Origin: an uncultured Lachnospiraceae bacterium
GTDB taxonomy: Bacteria > Bacillota > Clostridia > Lachnospirales > Lachnospiraceae
DNA: 64,000 nucleotides
Direction: 5' to 3'
Assembly (NCBI GenBank): GCA_910584945.1
Contig: CAJUDY010000007.1
Coordinates: forward strand, 55,290-119,289
The notes beneath the pieces are model-generated. The model did no database searches and was not told the DNA's origin. It was given only the letters and a program-made list of their open reading frames with translations. How positions within the stretch are numbered: the first letter of the stretch is position 1; each line of letters begins with the position of its first letter. Position numbers and translations under genes: made by a program. Of this stretch, positions 33,178 through 40,679 are shown in pieces.

Positions 33178-34662
33178 ATGACAAATATTTTACTCTATGA
33201 TACCGGCGATGTCAGAGGAGAATTGAACGAGCCTGTCGGAATTGAATTGATTGCCGCAAATCTGCTAAGAAAACTGGGCAGGCATATATTTGTTGATGTG
33301 AAATGGTACAATTTTAATTTTTATTCATTTGATCTTCTGCAGTACGACATCATAGGCATAAGTATACATATTAACGGAATGGAAGTCTTTGATTATATAT
33401 ACCGGCTTTGCAGGGAATCCGGTTTTAAAGGATTGATCGTTGCAGGAAATTCCATTGCGACTTTCGCCTGGGAAGAGCTGCTGGACAGCTACCCGGACAT
33501 TCTGTGTATGATTGGGGAAGGGGAAGATGCATGGGCAGAATTAGTCAAAGAATACCAAAAGGAGCAGCCGGATTATTCCCACGTTCCTAATTTGGCTTAT
33601 CTGGAACAAGGCCGGATTAAACTGACACCGCGTACAATCTGCAATATGCAGGATTATCTGCCGCCTCTGCGTGTATTCAACCAACAGCTAAGACAACGCC
33701 GCGGCATTGCAAGAATCGAAGCCAGCCGCGGGTGCTCGTGGAATCAGTGCACTTTCTGCGGCGCTGACCATAAATACAGCCATACTGGATGGCGTCCGAT
33801 TCCGGTAGAGACCATACTGGAGCAACTAAGCGAACTGAGCCGGGCAGGATTAACCACCATCTATTTCTGTGACGAAGATTTTATCGGCAACGATTATGCC
33901 AGATTTTCTGATCTGATAGACCAGATTCATGAAAAAATGAAACATGGAGAAATCTCTTCTGATATGAGTTTCTTTATATCTGTAAAGCCTGTAGATCTTC
34001 TCAAACAACGCAATCTGGAAACAATACAGCATTTCATGGCTTGCGGTCTGAAAGAACTGTTTGTCGGGCTGGAGTCCGGCTGTGCAGCTCAGCTGAAGCG
34101 ATATAACAAATGTACCACCGTAAAAACAAACTCCCTGGCTGTCAGCCGCATCCGGGAACTGGAAAAAGAAGGTCTGGCAATCGACATCGGCTTTATTTTC
34201 TTCGACTATGATATGACACCCGGCGATATTGAGGAAAACATCCGCTTTATAGAGACTCATCAGCTTTATTCGCTTGCTTCGAGTCTTATAAAGCCGCTCC
34301 GGATTCAGCCATACACAAAAGCATTTGCATGCACAACCGAAGTACATGCAAATAAACTGCTCACAGATGAGCTGATGTATCCATATCATTTTGCCAACGA
34401 TATGGTCGAACAAGTCTGGAAAACTTATTCTGAGCTTGAACTTGAAACAATCGCACATAAACTCCAAAGTGTATACCGACGGGAACTGTCATCAAATGCA
34501 GAACGAAAGACGGCGGAGAGGAATTTGACAGAGTTGAGAAGCCTTCAATTTTCAGCTCTCAGGACGATCGTGATGTGCCTGATCCATCAGGAAATAGATG
34601 GAACCCAGCTGAAGAACCAGCTGGACACTGTTCTGTCACAGGCCGATCGACTGCTGCGGTAG
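33178..34662 (+). CDS. B12-binding-type radical SAM protein
   Basis: A 494-residue protein. The N-terminal 130 residues resemble the Rossmann-like B12-binding domain of class B radical SAM enzymes: EPVGIELIAANLLRKLG, YDIIGISIHINGMEVFDYI, GLIVAGNSIATFA, MIGEGEDAWAELV. It lacks a His ligand motif. The radical SAM core follows, with cluster cysteines 186, 191 and 194 in RGCSWNQCTFCGA. This is a CX4CX2C spacing, one residue longer than the usual CX3CX2C. IYFCDEDFIGNDY and ELFVGLESG fit later barrel strands. A helical tail of about 120 residues completes it. AAAGGA precedes ATG 33178. Its last 104 bases overlap the convergent NUDIX gene. The reaction is unknown. Confidence 0.88.
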   Translation: MTNILLYDTGDVRGELNEPVGIELIAANLLRKLGRHIFVDVKWYNFNFYSFDLLQYDIIGISIHINGMEVFDYIYRLCRESGFKGLIVAGNSIATFAWEELLDSYPDILCMIGEGEDAWAELVKEYQKEQPDYSHVPNLAYLEQGRIKLTPRTICNMQDYLPPLRVFNQQLRQRRGIARIEASRGCSWNQCTFCGADHKYSHTGWRPIPVETILEQLSELSRAGLTTIYFCDEDFIGNDYARFSDLIDQIHEKMKHGEISSDMSFFISVKPVDLLKQRNLETIQHFMACGLKELFVGLESGCAAQLKRYNKCTTVKTNSLAVSRIRELEKEGLAIDIGFIFFDYDMTPGDIEENIRFIETHQLYSLASSLIKPLRIQPYTKAFACTTEVHANKLLTDELMYPYHFANDMVEQVWKTYSELELETIAHKLQSVYRRELSSNAERKTAERNLTELRSLQFSALRTIVMCLIHQEIDGTQLKNQLDTVLSQADRLLR

Positions 34663-35179
34663 ACATCTTTCCCGCAAAATAACGATCCAAATAATCCCTG
34701 ACCGCGGCCAGATCTGAGATATCGTTATACATGAACTCCCGATTATGGCAAAGAACCCGGATTTCATCCAAATCCGCCCACCGGATCTCGCTGACTTCAG
34801 AATCATCCAGACGCGCTCTTTCTATCGAAAGATCGCATATGACAATATAATCATCGAACAGCATATCCGAACCTGTACTCCTGTACAGAAAACGGATATC
34901 CTGTTCGTCCAGTACCAAACCAAGTTCTTCTTTCACTTCACGGACACAGGCCTCGATACTGCGTTCCCCCGCCTGCACCTTTCCTCCAGTAATGGACCAG
35001 AGAGAAGGGCCGGTTCGCTTGGAAGCCGCCCTTCTCTGGATCAGAAGTTTTCCCCTGGAATCCACAATCCAGACAGAAGCACCAATATGATATTCCCCAT
35101 CAAGAAACTCTTCATCTGAACGCTTCGTATATCCAAGTTTTCTCCCGCTTCTGTCACAGACATCCCAATATTCCATCAT
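34559..35179 (-). CDS. NUDIX hydrolase
   Basis: A 206-residue NUDIX protein resembling the Idi/YfcD-like group at its start (WDVCDRSGRKLGYTKRSDEE). The NUDIX box is complete: GGKVQAGERSIEACVREVKEELGL, with the metal-binding REVKEEL, written here as two overlapping parts of one motif at about residues 65-88. NUDIX enzymes cleave nucleoside diphosphates linked to another moiety. The last 35 residues (after about 170) are atypical, probably because this end overlaps the convergent radical SAM gene by 104 bases. The start overlaps the stop of the ThyX-like gene (ATGA), so the two are translated together. Confidence 0.88.
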   Translation of the reverse strand: MMEYWDVCDRSGRKLGYTKRSDEEFLDGEYHIGASVWIVDSRGKLLIQRRAASKRTGPSLWSITGGKVQAGERSIEACVREVKEELGLVLDEQDIRFLYRSTGSDMLFDDYIVICDLSIERARLDDSEVSEIRWADLDEIRVLCHNREFMYNDISDLAAVRDYLDRYFAGKMSTAAVDRPVTEQCPAGSSAGFHLFPDGSGTSRSS

Positions 35180-36612
35180 CTATTATCCTCTGGAAGCTTT
35201 ACAAACGGCTCCTGAAACCGTCTTTGCACTTCATCATATCCTCCACATGTCATCTTTCCTTCGGGACAATTCCCCGTCGTATAGCAGCTTGGACCATAAT
35301 GGCCGAACAGCAGCGGGGAGACACGTCTCAACACATTAAGCATCCGGATCGCAATCATACGTGTTTCCCATTGGGTTCGGTTACAGGAACGCAGACTAAT
35401 AAAGTGCCTTAACTCGCGCCCGTTCATGGTGGTGGTAATATCAATCATATTTCCGCTTAAATAAAGATATGATACCTCATATTTGTTCAGACCAGCCACG
35501 CACAGATACTCATGAAGTTCTTTGGTTCTGGCATAGGCATCTTTGTATCTTTGCAAAAGTCCCGGATCTGCCTTGACAGTATTTGGAATCATGTAACGCT
35601 CACATCTGCATACATCATGAAAAGGCGGAATGATAATTGACTGCATCCTATGCCGGGTAAGATGCGTGATCGCCGCTAATGTAACGCTATTGATCCGGAA
35701 TGTAAAGTTAATTTGTTCCAGTTCTCGAGGACGACGATTTGTCAGCACCAGTTCTAAAATCTGTCTTACGCGATCTTTATTCTTTAAAAGACAATCGATT
35801 TTCGCAGTGGGCAGATTGGTATATTCAATAAGTGCGGCTCTGGCAACCGCCTGTTCCGGATTCTCCGTACAAGCCAGTAATTCCACAAAATCAACAAAAT
35901 CATCCTCTGTACCATCTTCAGGAGCAATCAACTCAACAAGCCTGTCATACTTATTTTCTTTGCCGCTCTCCATTACCGACAAGTCATCAAATATAAACGG
36001 ACACAGCCTGACAGCCTGCTCCAACAGGTCTTTGCCCAATGTGTTGATCTCTGTATGTTCCTTACCCCTTCCATAAACCATGGAATAGATGATATTACAC
36101 AATTCTCTTGCATTTACAGTACAGTAAAAATTACTTTTGTAAGAATATGGAAGCAAAAATCTGGCATCTTCCTTCGGTATACCAGCGCCTACAAAATCTT
36201 CATATTCCCAAAATAAATATTTCATATGTTCTACATATCGGTTCTTCAGCTCATCCGCATTTTCCAGGGGAATTCCGTTTTTGTCAACGAAGGAAGGAAT
36301 CTGAAATCCCATATGGCTGAAATCCACATAACGTCTTGATTTGACCGTAAAAGCAGCAAGACGAAATTCAAGCATAAACTGTTCTACATAGGCAGACACA
36401 TTGACAAAAGCCAGGTTGAAGCTAATGTGCTCGATAATCGTTTTATGACCTGAAGCAAGCACTTTTTTAATCAATGTCTGATTTTTTTCAGTATCTCCAG
36501 CCCCCTCAAAGATCGCCAGGGAATCGCCCATCGTTGTTGATATACGAGCGCTTGACGAAATAATTCTGTCCGGATCATTTGTACATCCAATGATCTTAAT
36601 CTTAGCATCCAT
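35176..36612 (-). CDS. Tandem ThyX-like (flavin-dependent thymidylate synthase-like) protein
   Basis: A 478-residue protein, about twice the length of ordinary ThyX, made of two ThyX-like halves. Half one (about 1-210) has HKTIIEHISFNLAF (56-69) and EFRLAAFTVKSRRY (82-95). The latter aligns without gaps to the ThyX motif RHRxxSxNxxSxRY but has lost the RH, S and N positions. Half two (about 285-465) has LEQINFTFRINSVTLAAITH, an intact RHRMQS (320-325) but a longer stretch to ERY (338-340), and the dUMP-site-like NGRELRHFISLRSCNRTQW (397-415). ThyX methylates dUMP using FAD and methylene-folate; the relative PolB methylates UMP in polyoxin synthesis. The start at ATG 36612 follows GGAG. Function as a nucleotide C-methylase is inference. 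Confidence 0.85.
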   Translation of the reverse strand: MDAKIKIIGCTNDPDRIISSSARISTTMGDSLAIFEGAGDTEKNQTLIKKVLASGHKTIIEHISFNLAFVNVSAYVEQFMLEFRLAAFTVKSRRYVDFSHMGFQIPSFVDKNGIPLENADELKNRYVEHMKYLFWEYEDFVGAGIPKEDARFLLPYSYKSNFYCTVNARELCNIIYSMVYGRGKEHTEINTLGKDLLEQAVRLCPFIFDDLSVMESGKENKYDRLVELIAPEDGTEDDFVDFVELLACTENPEQAVARAALIEYTNLPTAKIDCLLKNKDRVRQILELVLTNRRPRELEQINFTFRINSVTLAAITHLTRHRMQSIIIPPFHDVCRCERYMIPNTVKADPGLLQRYKDAYARTKELHEYLCVAGLNKYEVSYLYLSGNMIDITTTMNGRELRHFISLRSCNRTQWETRMIAIRMLNVLRRVSPLLFGHYGPSCYTTGNCPEGKMTCGGYDEVQRRFQEPFVKLPEDNR

Positions 36613-36756
36613 ATGTATACTCCATTCCGGATTCATTCTTTGACCGAAAAATACGGTCAGAAACCTCTGATAAATTTAACATGATTCCCTGATGTTGTCA
36701 AGGATGCGGAGATCCGAATCAAGAACATACTTAACATTAAATCCCTCTAATGCTTA

Positions 36757-37101
36757 CTATTCTGATCCTGAGATTTTCTCTCCTGTATCAAGTAGTGCTT
36801 CCACAGCCGCCAAGATCACACTCATTTGTCTTTCATTACAGCAGTTCAACAACCGAAGCACTTTCTGGTATGTTCCGTCCGTTTGACTCTGGTCTGGATA
36901 AATAACCGTATCCGCCGAAATGTTAAAATATCGTATAGTCCTTTCAAACACTTCATAACTTGGACTGTTTCTGAAACGTTCCAAATCTTTTAAGTATGGC
37001 AAAGAAATATCGAGTTTTTCAGCCAACTCAGCTTGTGTAAGATTTAGGTTCATACGTGCATTTTTCAATACTATGCCAAATTGTTTTGGATAAAGCGCCA
37101 T
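36757..37101 (-). CDS. Xre-family regulator beside the ThyX-like gene
   Basis: A 114-residue protein. Residues 8-62 form an HTH_3 domain, with LKNARMNLNLTQAELAEKLD and SLPYLKDLERFRNSPSYEVF; the rest is a helical tail (RLLNCCNERQMSVILAAVEALL) of the type that follows HTH domains in clostridial mobile-element regulators. It lies upstream of and in the same direction as the ThyX-NUDIX pair, 144 bases away, and shares its low GC. A role in controlling the cassette is possible but unproven. Confidence 0.82.
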   Translation of the reverse strand: MALYPKQFGIVLKNARMNLNLTQAELAEKLDISLPYLKDLERFRNSPSYEVFERTIRYFNISADTVIYPDQSQTDGTYQKVLRLLNCCNERQMSVILAAVEALLDTGEKISGSE

Positions 37102-37234
37102 AATAACCTCCCATATCAGATGTTTAGTAATGCTCTATTATATACAAAACGATTAAGCAGTATTTTTTTGACATATATAAGACGAAAATAAATTCAGATC
37201 TTTCCTTTATTCCAGATAATTATTTGTTTCTGTT

Positions 37235-37657
37235 TCACGCCAAACCTCCCTCTTCCTTTATTTCTTCCAAGGTTTTAATTATCGTTATATACCGCCTGTC
37301 ACAGTCTTTATCATTTCCAAAATAAGGTAATGCTTTTTCAAAATATTCTCTTACCTTTAAATATTTTTTCTGCTTATAATAAAACATCCCTATTGTCATT
37401 GACGCATTAATTATTAACCCATAATTATCAGGGTCTGAATTATATAACTCTGTAAAAATCTTCAAGGCAGGAAGATAACATTCTAAAACTTTATCTCTTC
37501 GTTTTAGTTCTTCAAAAATTATGCCTTTATTCATTAGACAAATCGCATATTCTTTTTGGGATTTATCAGTAGCTTCATCAGAATTTAAACGAATAGCATT
37601 ATTTATATAGATTAATGCTTGTTCAAATTCTCCAAGCTTCCCGTTTCCGTCTTATAG
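37235..37657 (-). pseudogene. TPR-protein C-terminal fragment
   Basis: Three tetratricopeptide-like units can be read: GKLGEFEQALIYINNAIRLN, then QKEYAICLMNKGIIFEELKR, and IINASMTIGMFYYKQKKYLK followed by VREYFEKALPYF. The frame is open only from a TAA at about 37658, and the first repeat starts in mid-motif without a start codon, so the N-terminal part of the protein is missing. An internal ATG at 37534 could give a 99-residue product but has no strong ribosome site. It is probably the tail of a former TPR regulator (Rgg-like or similar) at the right edge of the low-GC island. Confidence 0.65.
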
Positions 37658-37818
37658 CACATACCACACCTCTATTTTGTCAGACATTAGAAAACAATTT
37701 CCGTCCTTTTTGACGCATTTTCCTAAAAAAGTCAACTCAGCATTTACAAAAAACTCTTCCCTTTTCCAGAAAGCCGCATTATAATAAAATTAATAGTATT
37801 TATAATGGAGGTTTTTAT

Positions 37819-39228
37819 ATGGGCGGCTTTTTTGGAGTTGCGTCAAAGAACGACTGTATCTTTGATTTGTTTTTTGGGACAGACTATCATTCTCATCTTG
37901 GTACGAGAAGAGGCGGCATGGCGGTATACGGGAAAAACGGTTTTGACCGGGCCATCCACAATATCGAGAACGCGCCTTTCCGCACCAAATTCGATAAAGA
38001 TATGCGGCAGATGAAAGGCTATCTGGGCATCGGGTGTATCTCCGATTACGAACCCCAGCCCCTGATCATCCGCTCCCACCACGGCACCTACGCCATCACC
38101 ACCGTAGGCAAGATCAACAATACCGAAGAAATCACCAATCTGATCTATCAAAACGGCAATACTCATTTTCTGGAAATGAGCGGTGGAGATATCAATCCCA
38201 CGGAGCTGGTCGCTGCCGTTATCAATCAAAAGGAAAATCTTATCGACGGCATCCGTTATGCACAGGAGCTGATCGACGGCTCTATGACGCTGATGCTCAT
38301 GACGCCAAAAGGGATCTACGCAGCAAGGGACCGCATGGGACGGACTCCTGTGGTGATCGGCCAAAAAGAGGACGCTTTCTGCATCACCTTTGAAAGCTAT
38401 GCCTATCTGAATCTTGGATATGAAGACTACCGGGAATTAGGCGCCGGAGAGATCGTCGTTGTCACACCGGAGGAAGTCCGCACCCTGTCTGCGCCGGGGA
38501 AGGAGATGAAGATCTGCACGTTCCTGTGGGTTTACTACGGGTATCCTTCCAGCTCCTACGAGGGGGTCAATGTGGAGCAGATGCGCTACAACTGCGGCGA
38601 AAAGATGGCCCAGCGGGACGACGCCCACCCGGATATCGTGGCCGGTATCCCGGATTCCGGTACCGCCCATGCGGTGGGTTATGCTAACCAGTCCGGCATC
38701 CCCTTTTCCCGGCCTTTTGTCAAGTACACCCCCACCTGGCCCCGGTCCTTTATGCCCACGATCCAGAACAAGCGGAACCTGATCGCCAGGATGAAACTGA
38801 TCCCGATCCATCAGCTGATCAAAGGCAAAAGTCTGCTGCTGATCGACGATTCCATCGTCCGGGGCACCCAGCTTCGGGAGACCACAGAATTCCTGTACCA
38901 GAAAGGAGCCAAAGAAGTACACATCCGCCCGGCCTGCCCGCCCCTGATCTACGGATGCAAGTACCTAAACTTCTCCCGGTCCACCTCCGACATGGACCTG
39001 ATCACCCGGAGGACCATTTCCCGGCTGGAGGGCACGGAAGATGTACCGGAGAAAGTGCTGAAGGAGTACGCTGATCCGAATTCCGAAAAATACGCGGTCA
39101 TGGTGGAAGAGATCCGGAAGGAATTAAACTTCACTTCCCTGCAGTACAACCGCCTGGACGACCTTCTGAATTCCGTAGGGATCGAGCCATGTAAGCTCTG
39201 TACTTACTGTTGGAATGGGGAGGAATAG
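37819..39228 (+). CDS. PurF-like amidophosphoribosyltransferase homologue lacking the N-terminal nucleophile
   Basis: A 469-residue protein with the two-domain layout of glutamine PRPP amidotransferase. An N-terminal Ntn-type glutaminase domain (1-230) contains GTDYHSHLGTRRGGMAVYG and LGIGCISD. A C-terminal phosphoribosyltransferase domain has the PRPP loop IDDSIVRGTQLR (342-353) and HIRPACPPLIYGCKY. Real PurF begins with Cys after processing (CGVxG); here the start reads MGGFFGVASKNDC, and Cys is absent from positions 2-12. The glutaminase is therefore probably inactive or altered. GGAGG precedes ATG 37819. This paralogue type is widespread in Clostridia to my memory and annotated PurF, but its true reaction is uncertain. 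The C-terminus has CxxC (CKLCTYC). Confidence 0.85.
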   Translation: MGGFFGVASKNDCIFDLFFGTDYHSHLGTRRGGMAVYGKNGFDRAIHNIENAPFRTKFDKDMRQMKGYLGIGCISDYEPQPLIIRSHHGTYAITTVGKINNTEEITNLIYQNGNTHFLEMSGGDINPTELVAAVINQKENLIDGIRYAQELIDGSMTLMLMTPKGIYAARDRMGRTPVVIGQKEDAFCITFESYAYLNLGYEDYRELGAGEIVVVTPEEVRTLSAPGKEMKICTFLWVYYGYPSSSYEGVNVEQMRYNCGEKMAQRDDAHPDIVAGIPDSGTAHAVGYANQSGIPFSRPFVKYTPTWPRSFMPTIQNKRNLIARMKLIPIHQLIKGKSLLLIDDSIVRGTQLRETTEFLYQKGAKEVHIRPACPPLIYGCKYLNFSRSTSDMDLITRRTISRLEGTEDVPEKVLKEYADPNSEKYAVMVEEIRKELNFTSLQYNRLDDLLNSVGIEPCKLCTYCWNGEE

Positions 39229-39269
39229 AGGAATTCAGATTAGCTGTATTGTTCAGAAAGGAGAAGTCT

Positions 39270-39299
39270 ATGAGTGAAGAAGCAAGCCTCTGGCGATGA
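39270..39299 (+). pseudogene. Nine-codon stub with a strong ribosome site after the PurF-like gene
   Basis: AAAGGAG followed seven bases later by ATG 39270 begins MSEEASLWR and then meets TGA. The signal quality suggests the beginning of a former downstream gene of the PurF-like operon that has been cut off. No homology can be claimed for nine residues. Confidence 0.3.
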
Positions 39300-39317
39300 T
39301 TTTATTGTACCAGTTCT

Positions 39318-40211
39318 TCACGCCCCGCCCCGATACTCCGACGGCGTGCACCCCATGATCTTCCGGAAGGTCTTGCTGAAGTAGCTGGTGCCGGAGAAGC
39401 CGCAGGCGTAGGCGACGTCGGTGACGGAGCGGCTGCTGTTCTTGAGTTCGCTGGCCGCCTGGCGGATGCGGTATTCCAGCAGATAGGTAAAAGGCGTGGT
39501 GTTCAGATTCTGGGAAAAGCAGCGCAGACATTCCCGGCCGCTGATATTGGCGGAGGCCGCGATCATCTCCAAAGAGATCTTCTCCTCGTAATGGCTGTGA
39601 ATATATAAAAGCATCTTCTTGATTCGCTCCTCTCCCTAACCGCCGGTCACTTTTAGAGCCTTCAGGACCGCCTCGGCCTCCTGATACAGGAGAAACCAGG
39701 CCTGGGACAACTCGCTTCTCACGGTAAATTCATAGCCTGGTTCTTCCCGGTCCGCCGCTTCGTAGGAGCGCCGGGTCCGTTCCAGGATCTCCCGCCCTTT
39801 GGCGGTGGACGGGCTGAGGTGTACGGCCTCCAATTCCCGGCACTCCAGCATCGGCATCACATACTTCTGCTCATAGACGCTCCTGTGGGCTCCCGCGATC
39901 AGCCGGGCGTCTAGAATCTGATTCAGGGTGATCACCGGAAATCCCGATACGGGTTCCTGATAGTGAAGCATGTTGGAGTTGATAAAGGCGCCTTCTCCCG
40001 CCGAGATCATATGACACCGGTTGTTGGTGGACAGGCGGACCGTCCCCTGCAGCACATACAGGAACTCCACATCCGAATGCCAGTGCCAGGGAATCACTCC
40101 CCCGGGATACCGGTTCATCTCCACATAGCAGGCAAGATAGGGAAAGGCCTCTTCCGTCCTGGGGAGCTGTTCCTGCAGATTCTCATTCAGCATCAGAGAG
40201 GTTATAATCAT
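39318..40211 (-). pseudogene. AraC-family regulator interrupted by one in-frame TAG
   Basis: Codons 1-191 (40211 to 39639) encode an AraC-type cupin sensing domain: GGVIPWHWHSDVEFLYVLQG and ISAGEGAFINSNMLHYQ. After KVTGG comes TAG (39636-39638), and the same frame continues GEERIKKMLLYIHSHYEEKI into a complete AraC double helix-turn-helix: ISLEMIAASANISGRECLRC and VAYACGFSGTSYFSKTFRKI, ending CTPSEY. Removal of one stop codon restores a standard protein of 297 residues, so this is a nonsense mutation with no other visible decay. The C-terminal piece could restart at ATG 39614 as a bare DNA-binding domain. Confidence 0.88.
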
Positions 40212-40231
40212 ATCGCCATCCTCCTTCTATT

Positions 40232-40264
40232 ATTGTCCATATAATGATAAATATTGTCCATATA
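40232..40264. promoter_or_regulatory. Two direct repeats ATTGTCCATATA, probable AraC-type operator
   Basis: ATTGTCCATATA occurs at 40232-40243 and 40253-40264, exactly 21 bases (two helical turns) apart. They lie in the divergent gap between the AraC-type gene and the small gene at 40346. Tandem half-sites at this spacing are typical for AraC-family binding. A TATAAT-like -10 for the rightward gene lies at about 40292. Confidence 0.65.
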
Positions 40265-40345
40265 GACACTGTATTCTGCCTGTTTTTTCGATATAATGAT
40301 AGCACTAAAAGAAATCAGCCGCAAGTGCGGGAAAAGGAGGAGCGT

Positions 40346-40594
40346 ATGAAAGTTTATAACATTAAGGATTCCAGAGAATTTTTTGAAAAGCTTACCGCAT
40401 GCAAAGGTACCGTGGAAATCGTAAAGGAAGACGGGACGCGCCTGCCCCTCATGGCCGGTTCGCCGACTTCCGAACTGCAGTCCATGACCTGTTTTCAAGG
40501 CGCCATCCGACAGATGGAACTTTACTTCCAGGATCAGAACGATTGTACACAGATCCTTCACTATCTGATTAACAAGCGGAATCTCGCAGCATGA
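40346..40594 (+). CDS. Unrecognised 82-residue protein
   Basis: I do not recognise this protein. AAGGAGG (40334-40340) lies five bases before ATG 40346, giving strong support for translation. It begins MKVYNIKDSREFFEKLTACK, contains a beta hairpin-like GTVEIVKEDGTRLPL and ends in two short helices. There is no membrane segment. It is divergent from the disrupted AraC-family gene, shares its operator region, and is followed by a terminator, so it may be a target of that regulator. It is probably a small soluble protein. Confidence 0.7.
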   Translation: MKVYNIKDSREFFEKLTACKGTVEIVKEDGTRLPLMAGSPTSELQSMTCFQGAIRQMELYFQDQNDCTQILHYLINKRNLAA

Positions 40595-40624
40595 ATAACA
40601 CCCATCATATGTCCCTACAAGCAG

Positions 40625-40668
40625 GAGAGCCCTCTTCCATGGTCTGAAGGACCAGAGAAGAGGGCTCT
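40625..40668. terminator. Bidirectional terminator after the 40346 gene and the transport operon
   Basis: AGAGCCCTCTTC pairs with GAAGAGGGCTCT with an inner TGGTC/GACCA pair, followed by TCTTCTT on the right. It lies between two convergent transcription units (stops at 40594 and 40680). Confidence 0.75.
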
Positions 40669-40679
40669 CTTCTTAGTGT

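Noticed and set aside
35176..36612. Ordinary thymidylate synthase ThyX
   Set aside because: The protein is twice the usual length, the signature motif is degenerate in one half and re-spaced in the other, and the neighbours are not folate or thymidylate genes.
39636..39638. TAG in the AraC gene as a pyrrolysine or readthrough codon
   Set aside because: AraC regulators do not use pyrrolysine and no pyl genes are seen in the window. The simplest reading is a nonsense mutation.
40232..40264. The two 12-bp direct repeats as the start of a CRISPR array
   Set aside because: Only two short copies with a 9-base gap and no cas genes; the 21-base phase fits an AraC-type operator instead.
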